From Leptasterias polaris (lineage: Eukaryota; Echinodermata; Asteroidea; Forcipulatida; Asteriidae): a DNA stretch of 64,000 nucleotides. The notes beneath the pieces were generated by a model. That model saw only the letters and a program-made list of their open reading frames with translations, had not been told where the DNA came from and searched no databases. Shown here piece after piece: positions 1 to 10,149 of this stretch; the first letter of the stretch is position 1, and the number at the start of each line of letters is the position of its first letter. The stretch spans positions 3,632,001 through 3,696,000 of the forward strand of contig JAZGTN010000058.1 in NCBI GenBank assembly GCA_037783415.1, in the 5' to 3' direction. The position numbers and the translations under genes were made by a program.

Positions 1-425
1 CAGCGCTATGCAATTTTTTGAAAAGAAGATAGTGGCTACATGACAAAATTTGTTGTGATCTGCCATGTAATGAATTCCTCGGTTTCGGAGCATCCTGTAC
101 ACAAAAACATCACTGATAAATGCATTTTTATTGACTAATTAATCATATAAATGTATTATTTTGTATAACTCTAGATAAAAATCATAGGAAAGTGATGTCA
201 AACATGATGACCATAATGTGACAATTTTACTGCATAGCGCCTATGCTGAAAAAAATTTCCTTGGTAGTTGTTCAAGTGTGGAAGGGAAGTAGCATTTCAA
301 GTGTAGTACCAGCGAAATGTTTCTGGTTTTTGGATCGACTTGACGTGACAAAGCTGTGTGGCCAATCCGATCCAATAATATTTTGAGGATGGGGCTGCTA
401 AAATACCTCGTATTATCTGTGTTCT

Positions 426-565
426 GGGGCCGATTTCACAAAGAGATAAGACTAGTCTTATCTGAAGTTAGGACCAGTAACTGGTCTTAACTTAAGACTA
501 GTCCTATCTCTTAGCATTGCCTAGGACTAGTCCTAAGTTAGGAAGAGTTTTGTGAAATCGACCCC
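426..565. mobile_element. Palindromic foldback element (MITE-like), 140 bp
   Basis: The ends form inverted repeats, GGGGCCGATTTCACAAA on the left and TTTGTGAAATCGACCCC on the right (one mismatch). The interior is rich in ACTAGTC/GACTAGT palindromes, so the whole unit can fold on itself. There is no coding capacity. I see no clear target-site duplication. Non-autonomous foldback DNA element is an inference from structure; the superfamily is not assigned. Confidence 0.75.
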
Positions 566-1202
566 TGGTTATGACCGTGCTCGCATCTTCCGTTTTCTAA
601 GACATAGAAACGCGCATGGGACATTTCGGAACCGGTGGAAAACCTCGTAAAAACCGGCGTCTCGTATTTCCGAGCTTGTATTAACGAGAGTCGACTGTTC
701 CATGGAGATTGCATTGGGTGACGTCGTCCGTATACGAATACGCATCATACCGATCAGGTACCCAGACGTAATGTACGGGGCCAGACTACACATTTTCTCT
801 TCAAATATCTCGCCTCGATTGACGTCACGAACAGCGCCATGTAAAGTGGGGCCTATTCTTAATTTGTAAATAAATTAAAAAAACACAATTGTTTTAACCT
901 TAGTTAATTGTTTATTTACATTCCACTCATAAAAATGTATATATTAATGACAAAAGCTTTTTTTTGACAAAATACCACTGCCAGTTGCCTTTAAGATTTG
1001 CCACAATGATTAAAGAGTCTTGGTAATGAAATGTCAATTTCGATGGGAAAAAGGTCTCAAAATAATTGTTTTCTTTATTTGAACCATATTTTTTAGATAT
1101 GTCTGGTACAAGCTTTAACAAAAACTGGAAAACAAAAATTGGAAGAAATGTCTGGGTCTAAACAACTGTGCAAGTGATGACCTGATAGTCACAGATGGAA
1201 TA
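566..1202. other. Intergenic, no gene seen
   Basis: AT-rich sequence between the foldback element and the LINE. The short open frames have no recognisable motif. I see no RNA gene or clear regulatory site here; bases 1-425 are likewise featureless. Confidence 0.5.
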
Positions 1203-1518
1203 CTGTATGTTGTGCACCGAATAGGTTGCACACCTTCTTTTGCTCTCTGCTTTTTGATGTTTATGTCCTGCTTGTTTCTACTGTTAAACTTCATGTTTTA
1301 TACCATCTTGTAGAGCTATTACCAGAGAATCTTCTACTGTCTTTGGATTTCATGTTCTGTGAATCAATTTGGAATCATTTATGGAAACATTAGTCAACTT
1401 TAAAGTCGTAATTGTGTGTTGTAGCCTTTCTACTGACTATGATGACTCACTCTGCAACCTTCAAGGCCAAACTGCTTAAACAATAGTTTGACTGTGTGCA
1501 ACTTGTGTGGCTAATACA

Positions 1519-1701
1519 ATGGAGGTCCTCATCAAGTCAATCTTCCTGTGTGTTCTTGTTCTGCAAGTCTGCAGTACTTCAACTCCTTCCAAAAAGGATC
1601 TTCTATCTAACTGTGTATCTTTTTCACATTGTTGTTTGTCTGGAAAGAAAATTTTCACCAAAGGCCGGATTCCTGAAATCACCAATTTCATATTATCATA
1701 A
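1519..1701 (+). CDS. Short leader ORF with signal-peptide-like N-terminus, first LINE copy
   Basis: An ATG at 1519 opens a 60-codon frame that starts MEVLIKSIFLCVLVLQVC, a strongly hydrophobic signal-peptide-like segment, and stops just before the 2A motif, which lies in another frame. It overlaps the long ORF completely. In sea urchin LINEs with 2A motifs, N-terminal hydrophobic leaders next to the 2A have been described, so this may be the true N-terminus separated from the main frame by one indel or by programmed shifting. The same frame occurs in the second copy at 3566-3748. Whether it is translated is unknown. Confidence 0.4.
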   Translation: MEVLIKSIFLCVLVLQVCSTSTPSKKDLLSNCVSFSHCCLSGKKIFTKGRIPEITNFILS

Positions 1702-1720
1702 CTCAACTGCTAGCTTCAAT

Positions 1721-1765
1721 GTTGTACTGCTATGTTGTGGAGACATAGAACCTAATCCAGGTCCC
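1721..1765 (+). other. 2A ribosome-skipping motif in LINE ORF, first copy
   Basis: The codons read VVLLCCGDIEPNPGP, matching the 2A signature D-x-E-x-N-P-G-P, with a hydrophobic run just before it as in known active 2As. Skipping would occur between the final Gly and Pro. Such motifs at the N-terminus of APE-type LINEs are known from sea urchin and other animal genomes. Confidence 0.9.
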
Positions 1766-3565
1766 CAATCTGATGAAATAACTAGGACCACCCGCAGCAT
1801 TAAACTTACCTATCAGTATGATAGGTCTCAACTTTTGGAAATAGGCTCCCAATGTGCAAAGCTGCCTGTTACCCCTGCTACATGGTCCACCCTGAGAGAA
1901 CTGAAAATTTTGTCTAAAGCTCCTACACGTCGAGGGCGATCGGTGAAACACACGACTAATCCAAACTTAAGCATTGCTACTCCTGTTACTGCTAATCATG
2001 TCACTCATTGTACGGATGTCTCTTCACCCCTATCACCTACTAACAGGCCTGGTAAACAGGTGAACTTATCCAATATCTGCATTCTAAATGCACAATCCGT
2101 GTGCAATAAAACCAACCTTCTCACTGACTATATTACGGATCACGATTTTGATTTCATTGCGCTTACCGAAACCTGGCTAACTAACACAGACAAACACAAG
2201 CAAGTCATCGGGGATTTGTGTTTGCCGGGATATGATTTATGTCATGTGCCGCGTGTTAACAGATCTGGTGGAGGCATAGCTCTCATACACAAGGAAAATA
2301 TAATCAGAGGGCCTGTTACATCATATAATGGTTCGACGTTTGAAAGTTTATGCTGTGATCTGACTACCAAAGGTTCTTTTTCCCCCCTCAAGCTTGTCAT
2401 CATTTATAGACCACCGTATAGTTCAAAAAATCGTTTTACCCCTAGAATGTTTCTTGATGAGTTTTCTGAATATGTTGCAATACTTTCCGCGTCTCTCAAT
2501 AAATTGTTGATTGTTGGAGACTTCAACTTTCACTGGATGTTTGCTAATGCTGATGCTGATGCTACTCGTTTAAAAGACATGCTCGAATCCACCAATATGT
2601 CACAGTTTGTTTGTACACCGACTCATATAAGCGGTCATATTCTAGACCTTGTTATTGCACGCCCATCCGATAACCTTGTAAACTCGATAAATGTTGGAGG
2701 TTTTCTAACAGATCACGCGGCCATACACTGTTCACTAAACTTGAATAAGCCCCTACCAACTAGAAAACAAATCTCATATCGCAAATATGCTTGCCTTGAC
2801 CATGATGCTTTTGCAGATGATATTTGCAAGTCTGATCTGATAATCAATCCTTCAGATAACTTGGATAACCTCATTGATCAGTATGACTGTATACTTAAAT
2901 CTCTTCTTGACCATCATGCTCCGTTAAAAACTCGCTCTGTTACCATCAGACCATCAAACCCATGGTACTCTACTGAGATTGCTGAAGCAAAGAAAATGCG
3001 TAAACGACTTGAAAGACGCTGGAGGAGAACAAATGTTGTGGCTGATCGAGACCTGTTTAAAGCTCAACGTCAACGCGTTCTCCACATGATCAATGATGCT
3101 AAATCAAAATATTACCAAGATAAACTATCTTGCTGTGAGAATCAACGAGAAATATTTAGGATTGTTGAATCTTTATTGCATAATAAAAGTAAAACCAAGC
3201 TACCAACTCACATTGACACTATGGAATTGGCTGAGAAATTCAGTGATTACTTCATCACCAAGATAAGAAATATTCGGACTGATCTTTTGCTCTCTGCTTT
3301 TTGATGTTTATGTCCTGCTTGTTTCTACTGTTAAACTTCATGTTTTATACCATCTTGTAGAGCTATTACCAGAGAATCTTCTACTGTCTTTGGATTTCAT
3401 GTTCTGTGAATCAATTTGGAATCATTTATGGAAACATTAGTCAACTTTAAAGTCGTAATTGTGTGTTGTAGCCTTTCTACTGACTATGATGACTCACTCT
3501 GCAACCTTCAAGGCCAAACTGCTTAAACAATAGTTTGACTGTGTGCAACTTGTGTGGCTAATACA

Positions 3566-3748
3566 ATGGAGGTCCTCATCAAGTCAATCTTCCTGTGTGT
3601 TCTTGTTCTGCAAGTCTGCAGTACTTCAACTCCTTCCAAAAAGGATCTTCTATCTAACTGTGTATCTTTTTCACATTGTTGTTTGTCTGGAAAGAAAATT
3701 TTCACCAAAGGCCGGATTCCTGAAATCACCAATTTCATATTATCATAA
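3566..3748 (+). CDS. Short leader ORF with signal-peptide-like N-terminus, second LINE copy
   Basis: Same as the frame at 1519-1701, shifted by 2047 bp, with no difference seen between the two. It ends immediately upstream of the second 2A motif. Because both copies share the frame offset to the main ORF, the offset predates the tandem duplication. Expression is unproven. Confidence 0.4.
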   Translation: MEVLIKSIFLCVLVLQVCSTSTPSKKDLLSNCVSFSHCCLSGKKIFTKGRIPEITNFILS

Positions 3749-3767
3749 CTCAACTGCTAGCTTCAAT

Positions 3768-3812
3768 GTTGTACTGCTATGTTGTGGAGACATAGAACCT
3801 AATCCAGGTCCC
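3768..3812 (+). other. 2A ribosome-skipping motif in LINE ORF, second copy
   Basis: Same residues as the first copy (CCGDIEPNPGP with preceding VVLL). It would separate an N-terminal leader from the endonuclease-RT polyprotein during translation. Confidence 0.9.
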
Positions 3813-6800
3813 CAATCTGATGAAATAACTAGGACCACCCGCAGCATTAAACTTACCTATCAGTATGATAGGTCTCAACTTTTGGAAATAGGCTCCCAAT
3901 GTGCAAAGCTGCCTGTTACCCCTGCTACATGGTCCACCCTGAGAGAACTGAAAATTTCGTCTAAAGCTCCTACACGTCGAGGGCGATCGGTGAAACACAC
4001 GACTAATCCAAACTTAAGCATTGCTACTCCTGTTACTGCTAATCATGTCACTCATTGTACGGATGTCTCTTCACCCCTATCACCTACTAACAGGCCTGGT
4101 AAACAGGTGAACTTATCCAATATCTGCATTCTAAATGCACAATCCGTGTGCAATAAAACCAACCTTCTCACTGACTATAATATTACGGATCACGATTTTG
4201 ATTTCATTGCGCTTACCGAAACCTGGCTAACTAACACAGACAAACACAAGCAAGTCATCGGGGATTTGTGTTTGCCGGGATATGATTTATGTCATGTGCC
4301 GCGTGTTAACAGATCTGGTGGAGGCATAGCTCTCATACACAAGGAAAATATAATCAGAGGGCCTGTTACATCATATAATGGTTCGACGTTTGAAAGTTTA
4401 TGCTGTGATCTGACTACCAAAGGTTCTTTTTCCCCCCTCAAGCTTGTCATCATTTATAGACCACCGTATAGTTCAAAAAATCGTTTTACCCCTAGAATGT
4501 TTCTTGATGAGTTTTCTGAATATGTTGCAATACTTTCCGCGTCTCTCAATAAATTGTTGATTGTTGGAGACTTCAACTTTCACTGGATGTTTGCTAATGC
4601 TGATGCTGATGCTACTCGTTTAAAAGACATGCTCGAATCCACCAATATGTCACAGTTTGTTTGTACACCGACTCATATAAGCGGTCATATTCTAGACCTT
4701 GTTATTGCACGCCCATCCGATAACCTTGTAAACTCGATAAATGTTGGAGGTTTTCTAACAGATCACGCGGCCATACACTGTTCACTAAACTTGAATAAGC
4801 CCCTACCAACTAGAAAACAAATCTCATATCGCAAATATGCTTGCCTTGACCATGATGCTTTTGCAGATGATATTTGCAAGTCTGATCTGATAATCAATCC
4901 TTCAGATAACTTGGATAACCTCATTGATCAGTATGACTGTATACTTGAATCTCTTCTTGACCATCATGCTCCGTTAAAAACTCGCTCTGTTACCATCAGA
5001 CCATCAAACCCATGGTACTCTACTGAGATTGCTGAAGCAAAGAAAATGCGTAAACGACTTGAAAGACGCTGGAGGAGAACAAATGTTGTGGCTGATCGAG
5101 ACCTGTTTAAAGCTCAACGTCAACGCGTTCTCCACATGATCAATGATGCTAAATCAAAATATTACCAAGATAAACTATCTTGCTGTGAGAATCAACGAGA
5201 AATATTTAGGATTGTTGAATCTTTATTGCATAATAAAAGTAAAACCAAGCTACCAACTCACATTGACACTATGGAATTGGCTGAGAAATTCAGTGATTAC
5301 TTCATCACCAAGATAAGAAATATTCGGACTGATCTTGACACATCCGCCTCTACTCAGTCTATCAGTGCAGGTACATACGAGTCTAACCCCAATATCCCTA
5401 CACTCGACAGGTTTGAACCGGCCTCTGAAGTTGAAATCCGGAAACTGATAAATTCATCACCTTCAAAATCTTGTGACATTGATCCCATCCCAACTTGGCT
5501 GTTGAAAAGGCACTTGTCTGTCCTGTCTACCCCTATCACCAAAATTGTCAATTTGTCGCTTCATAATGCAGCTTTTCCTCAGCGTTTCAAAAGTGCTATC
5601 GTCACTCCACTCCTTAAAAAGCCATCGCTTGACTCAGAAAATCTCAAAAATTTCCGCCCAGTTTCCAACCTCTCATTTATGTCGAAAATAATTGAGAAAG
5701 TAGTTGCAGCCCGTCTGACTGATCATCTGTCTGAACACAATCTGTATGAGACCTCTCAATCTGCATACAGAAAATATCATGGGACAGAGAGTGCATTGTT
5801 GCGCGTGCATAATGATATTCTTCGCGCTGTGGATGATAAACGTGGTGTGTTCTTAGTCCTCTTAGACCTTTCCGCAGCCTTTGACACCATAGATCATACT
5901 ATCCTTCTGGGACGCCTGAAATCTTTGGGTGTCAAAGGACCAGTTCTCCAATGGATTAAATCTTACATCAGCAACCGAACTCAAGCCATCAACATTAATG
6001 GAGTTTTATCATCACTTGCCACGCTCTTGTTTGGTGTTCCCCAGGGATCTGTCCTTGGGCCACTCTTCTTCACCATTTACTCTAAACCAATAGCTGCAAT
6101 TGCAAGAAACCACGGACTCCATGTACATTTGTATGCAGATGATACTCAACTGTATCTTTCATTTGATTTAAATTGTTCTGATGAGCAATCTGAACGCAAA
6201 CGTGTTGAGCAATGTGTTTCTGATATAAAGTCATGGATGACCAATAATAAATTAAAACTCAATGATGATAAAACGGAACTGCTCATAATAACGTCTAAAC
6301 ATAACCAAGACAAAATAATCAATCACCAGATGCAAATTGGCACTGCTACTGTTACATCATCTGCAAATGCTCGCAATCTTGGGATCATGTTTGATAACAC
6401 TATGTGCATGGAATCCCATGTGAAGAAAATTTGTCAATCTGCTTTTTACCATATTAGAAACATTAGCAGCATTCGTAAAGTCCTCAATAAAAAGTCTGCC
6501 TCTATCCTTATACATGCTTTCATTACATCCAGGCTTGATAATGGAAACTCATTGCTTTATGGTATTAACAAGCATCTTATCAAAAAACTGCAAAATGTCC
6601 AGAACGCTGCTGCTCGGGTATTATCTAAAACACGTAAATATGATCACATCACACCTGTGTTGAAACAGCTTCACTGGCTCCCAGTCTGTCAAAGAATTAA
6701 ATTCAAAATCATTTGCTTGCCTGGAAAGCTATGAATGATAGGGCTCCTCCCTATCTCAAAGAAATTCTCTCACCATATACGCCAACTCGCAATCTTCGCT

Positions 6801-7307
6801 CTACAAACCAACTTCTTTTAACTGTCCCTAAAACAACCACTTCCAACGGCGTTCGCGCATTTTCTGTATCTGCACCCACTCTCTGGAACTCTCTTCCTTT
6901 ACATATCCGAGCTACAAAGTCTCTGGACATTTTCAAAACATTGCTAAAAACTCACCTGTTCAATATTTCTTATGATTGACTATTGACTATCTGTTTGTTA
7001 TTTTTCCCACTTGTTTTTGCCGACACATTTATGTAAATCTGTTTTATTCAATGTGCTCTTATTTCTTTCTAAGCTACGTATTTTGTAATCTTTTTGGTTA
7101 CTCTCTCTGTTTTTTTTGTTTTTGTTTGGTTTTTATGCGCCTCGGAATAAGTTTAGTCTTAGATAGATGGCGCTTTACAAGTTTTAATTATTATTATTAT
7201 TATTAATGGAATGGAATTGTTGTAAATAATTAATAGTTGAGTGTTTCATAAAGGAAATTCTGTAATTCTCTGTTTCCATGCAGATTTGACAAAGAAAGAC
7301 GCCCCCT

Positions 7308-7619
7308 GTGGAGAAGAGGCACGAGTGTGACCTGTGCATGAAGACGTAAGACAAATACAAGGGCCTAATGAGGCACAAGCGGTTAGAGCATGGGCCGGTG
7401 ATGTACTGCCTTTGTTGTAGGTACTTTGGGAAGAGACGTAGCAACCTCTGGAGGCACTACCTGGCGGAACATCCAGGCCGGGTGGATGATGTGTTCGGGT
7501 TAAAGAAAGAGGCAAACAGGAAAGCCAAAGGCTACCACAATAGATGTGAGGTGGGTGGTAGGCACCCCAGCGCCACTGTCAAACCAGGCGGCAGAGCCCA
7601 GCAACGGTCGGGAGGCTAA
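7308..7619 (+). pseudogene. Decayed C2H2 zinc-finger exon, two fingers
   Basis: One frame gives two adjacent classical fingers. The first (about 7326-7400) has CDLC followed 12 positions later by H-x4-H, but a TAA codon at 7350-7352 interrupts it. The second (about 7416-7482) reads CLCCRYFG then NLWRHYLAEH, a full C-x2-C-x12-H-x4-H pattern. The frame stays open to 7619 without further fingers. A splice-acceptor-like TTTCCATGCAG lies upstream at 7273-7283. I read it as a fragment of a zinc-finger gene that has lost function. The internal stop could also be a sequencing error. Confidence 0.55.
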
Positions 7620-9854
7620 GCCAGAAGATTCAGTACCGGAGCTGCCCGCTCTCCGGTTCCTTCCATCCATATTATCTCCCCCTGCATGACTCCCCAAAAA
7701 GAGAGGACGACGTGTTCAGTCTGGGCCCTATGCCACCACTTGAGTGATGCGACGAACTGGGTGACAATCTCCCCAACCACATACCCCCCCCTCACTGCTG
7801 ACCTCCAAAACCTTCTGACCTTGAAGGATGTGCTGACTGCCCCCAATCTAGCAGCCCCGATGGATGTGAAGGCAGCACATAGGCCTGACCTTCCCTCCCT
7901 TCTGGCTCCCAAGGATGTGCAAGTGGCACCCCCCAAGCTAGTCCCAAAACATGCACCTCCTCCCAGGGAGTCTTCTCCTTCTTTGTCGCCGAGTCTATCC
8001 TGGGTAGTGGTACTCAGAACAGGTATCCCAGAGTTGGCGACGATCACTGAGATCATCATTACATACACTGTCATCAGGGGAGTGCTGATCACCAAGGAGA
8101 ACAAGCAGTGGTCATATCTGCATGACGTCATTGTCCACTGTGGCAAAACACTACCGGGCCACGATGGGGGTGAGGCCAATTTCTGGATGACTTGTTCGCG
8201 TTGTTATAAAGTTTTGATAAAGTTTTGAAATTAAAGTTAAAGTTAAAGTTTAAAAGCTGAAATACCAAAGAAATATTCAGTACTTGTTGAGGCCAAAAGT
8301 TTATTAAAGAAAAAAGTATTCTTGCCATTTGGATTATAAGTTTGGATCAGAACAAAGTTTGTTATAAGTTTATAAATAACATTTGTGTAAATATGTATTT
8401 TCTTACAGGGGTTGGTAAACACTCTGCTGCGTTTGGTATGAAGTTTTTGGCTCGACTAAATGGGTACATTTAGGTCTGTCAGGAGGCTTTGTGATGCGAC
8501 AGGGTGCTTACCTGGTTAATAAATATTCCATTTCTAATACGGAAGTGTAAAGGCTAAGACATACGATTGAGGGTGCTACTGCTAGAACATAGGCATAGTG
8601 TTAAAGCATAGGCGAAGCAGCGCGTGCACAGCACTGAGTGGATGGTGAAGGTCACCGTTCACTCATGTGAGGTGTACAGCGCGTGGGCGGGCTGCGCCAA
8701 AAGCGATATAAAGCGCATGTTTCCGGGTGAGTGGGGTCCTTCTCTGTTAGGATAAGGTGCGTACAAACTGATAGGCACGTATAATTCTCATAGGATCCTA
8801 GCGGTACATTGCCATCGGAAATAGAGATCTCTGCCGAAACCCTGCACAAAAGGTTGCAAAGGGTGGTAACTCTATAATCTTCTGTGGCCTGAACAGTCCC
8901 TTGTGTCCTGGTGTGCGAGGCTGGCGGTACTGCCTGGTCAGTTGCTGTCATAGCGCTATCAAATAGAGTGAGAAATGGGCGTGAGGCTATTACCCGTGGG
9001 GCATGCGATCAAATATTACGGCCGTGTTGCTGAAACCCACTAGTGCAAAATTCGTTGGGTGACATCCCTGTTTTGTTATAGTCCCGACCTGCGTCATTAA
9101 AATCGAATGTGCATGTCCGTTGCAGACTGAGACGTGAGTCATGAACCTCCATTTTGTTGTGTAAAGGGCGCCACCTACGGTGGTTGAAGAGCTGAGAAGA
9201 TTGACAATAAAACATCTTTGTTGCCATTTGTGCTACTTGAAACCTTGTGTCATCTTGCGTTTGTTCTAGCTGTCTTCTTGATCCGGAGTCTAGGAGTTAA
9301 GGGTCAGAGGCCATCAGTAGCATCCCGATCGACATACCATATACCAGCACTGGGACATTATATTTCTATCCCAACGGATCTGTCTCTAGCCGCTGAGAGC
9401 GTTTCCGGCCAGGTCGTCCGATGCCAACACTCTTAGGGTAGTTGTGCAGCGACTTCCTGTTCAATGGGGTTGCTGCGCAACAAATATTTAGTTTAATGCG
9501 CTTCATTAACATTAGCGAGAGTCAATCCTTTGTCACCCAATGTTCGGGAGTATCAAATAATTGCGGCATGGGAAGGCTACGCTTCGGCAAACTATCCTTT
9601 TGGTTCTGAAGCATCTTTTGGTTCTGAAGCATGAGTACAAGTGAGCAGTTTGCTGTTCGTTTTATCAATAAAACCCCTACTGCAGTGAAGCAAGGAAAAT
9701 TACACTATTTAAGTGTTTATTGCTGCATAAATGAAGACAATTTGTAACAGTTTTGAGGTTCAATTCACGAGTTTGAATCATGTCAAAACCAAGGTCTTGT
9801 TCTTCAGTGGTCTTTGCGAGTTTGTTGTAGCGTTGCATAGTAACCCAGTAAACA
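7620..9854. other. Intergenic; one Pro-rich open frame, nothing recognised
   Basis: A 180-codon Pro/Leu/Thr-rich frame at 7686-8228 (+) has no domain I recognise and is probably chance, since it overlaps an equally long frame on the other strand. A GC-richer stretch at 8640-9450 contains GATATAAAGC (8703-8712) and AATAAAAC (9205-9212), which might be remnants of an LTR or promoter, but I find no matching second LTR. Two direct copies of a TTTTGGTTCTGAAGCAT motif lie at about 9597-9632. Confidence 0.3.
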
Positions 9855-10129
9855 GACACCAAAAAATCACCAGTTTATCTAGTGAATATTCAGTGAAACA
9901 TAGGTGTGCAAGATTTTGAACCAAATCATCACGTTAAAATTACGTGATTTTTATTGGTATAAGGGGGAACCATTTTTCTCGTTCTTATCAAACGTTCGTT
10001 TCGCATATTAATCACGTGAATAAAGTAACGTGATTTCTGGAACTGAAATTTTGAAGTGATATTTACGATACAATTACCACTTATTCACTAGAGCATTTCA
10101 CGTGATTCAAACTTGTCATTTTTGGTGTC
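9855..10129. mobile_element. Imperfect inverted-repeat element preceding the minisatellite
   Basis: GACACCAAAAA at 9855-9865 is matched in reverse by TTTTTGGTGTC at 10119-10129. Inside, CTAGTGAATA near 9879 is matched by a reverse copy near 10080, and ACGTGATT/AATCACGT words recur. It may be one end of the element that carries the adjacent minisatellite. The word CCCAGTAAAC just upstream (9845-9854) recurs in reverse at about 24511-24520, next to similar ACGTGATTTTCACGT text. Confidence 0.4.
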
Positions 10130-10149
10130 GAGGAAAGGAAATTACATCG

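Larger units (their letters stand above)
1496..3304 (+). pseudogene. Truncated LINE ORF, first copy: 2A motif + AP endonuclease, no RT
   Basis: This frame carries the 2A motif, then an exonuclease-endonuclease-phosphatase domain: SVCNKTNLL region, LTETWL (catalytic Glu), NRSGGGIAL, IIYRPPYSS, IVGDFNFHW, GHILDLVIA and LTDHAAIH. It reads on for a few codons past the tandem-duplication boundary at 3286 into the leader of the second copy and stops, so it has no reverse transcriptase. No ATG occurs in this frame before the endonuclease; the listed start is a GTG. It differs from the second copy by Leu/Ser, Lys/Glu and a missing Asn. Confidence 0.85.
1236..5332 (+). repeat. Tandem duplication of the LINE 5' portion (2047 bp + 2050 bp)
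   Basis: Bases 1236-3282 and 3283-5332 are nearly identical. I found only a 3-bp indel (near 2131/4178), a T/C difference at 1911/3958 and an A/G difference at 2897/4947. The four bases TCTT sit at each boundary (1236-1239, 3283-3286, 5333-5336), so the junction has 4-bp microhomology. The unit includes the 5' leader, the 2A motif, the endonuclease and the start of the linker before the RT. Confidence 0.95.
3543..6979 (+). pseudogene. LINE ORF, second copy: 2A + AP endonuclease + reverse transcriptase, frameshifted
   Basis: The continuous frame 3543-6734 holds the 2A motif, the endonuclease (LTETWL, GDFNFHW, LTDHAAIH) and a linker. It then runs through RT motifs: FRPVSNLSFMSKIIEKVV, LLDLSAAFDTIDH (motif A), GVPQGSVLGPLFF (motif B), LYADDTQLY (catalytic YADD, motif C), KLNDDKTELL and NLGIMFDNTM. 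Near 6710-6715 the frame slips. The usual C-terminal region (WKAMNDRAPPYL, then APTLWNSLPLHIRA) continues in another frame to 6979. This is one indel in an otherwise open RT, so the copy is probably dead or carries a sequence error. No in-frame ATG precedes the 2A; the long frame begins at a GTG. Confidence 0.9.
1203..7205 (+). mobile_element. L2/CR1-like non-LTR retrotransposon with internal tandem duplication
   Basis: Contains an apurinic-type endonuclease followed by a reverse transcriptase in one long ORF and ends in a short ATT microsatellite tail (about 7189-7205), typical of the L2/CR1 group. The 5' limit is uncertain. A 7-bp match ATGGAAT lies at 1196-1202 and 7206-7212 and could be a target-site duplication, although this group often lacks them. 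The 5' 2.05 kb is present twice in tandem. A frameshift near the end of the RT and the absence of an in-frame ATG upstream of the 2A motif suggest this copy cannot make its protein in the ordinary way. Clade assignment is from motif style only. Confidence 0.85.

Noticed and set aside
6976..7206. Hydrophobic open frame after the LINE ORF
   Set aside because: It is the T-rich 3' UTR and ATT tail of the LINE.
7616..8228. Overlapping 187-codon (-) and 180-codon (+) frames
   Set aside because: Both strands open in a GC-richer stretch and neither has a recognisable domain; likely compositional.
8640..9430. Possible solo LTR with TATA-like and AATAAA-like words
   Set aside because: No second LTR, target duplication or adjacent coding region could be found; left as unassigned.
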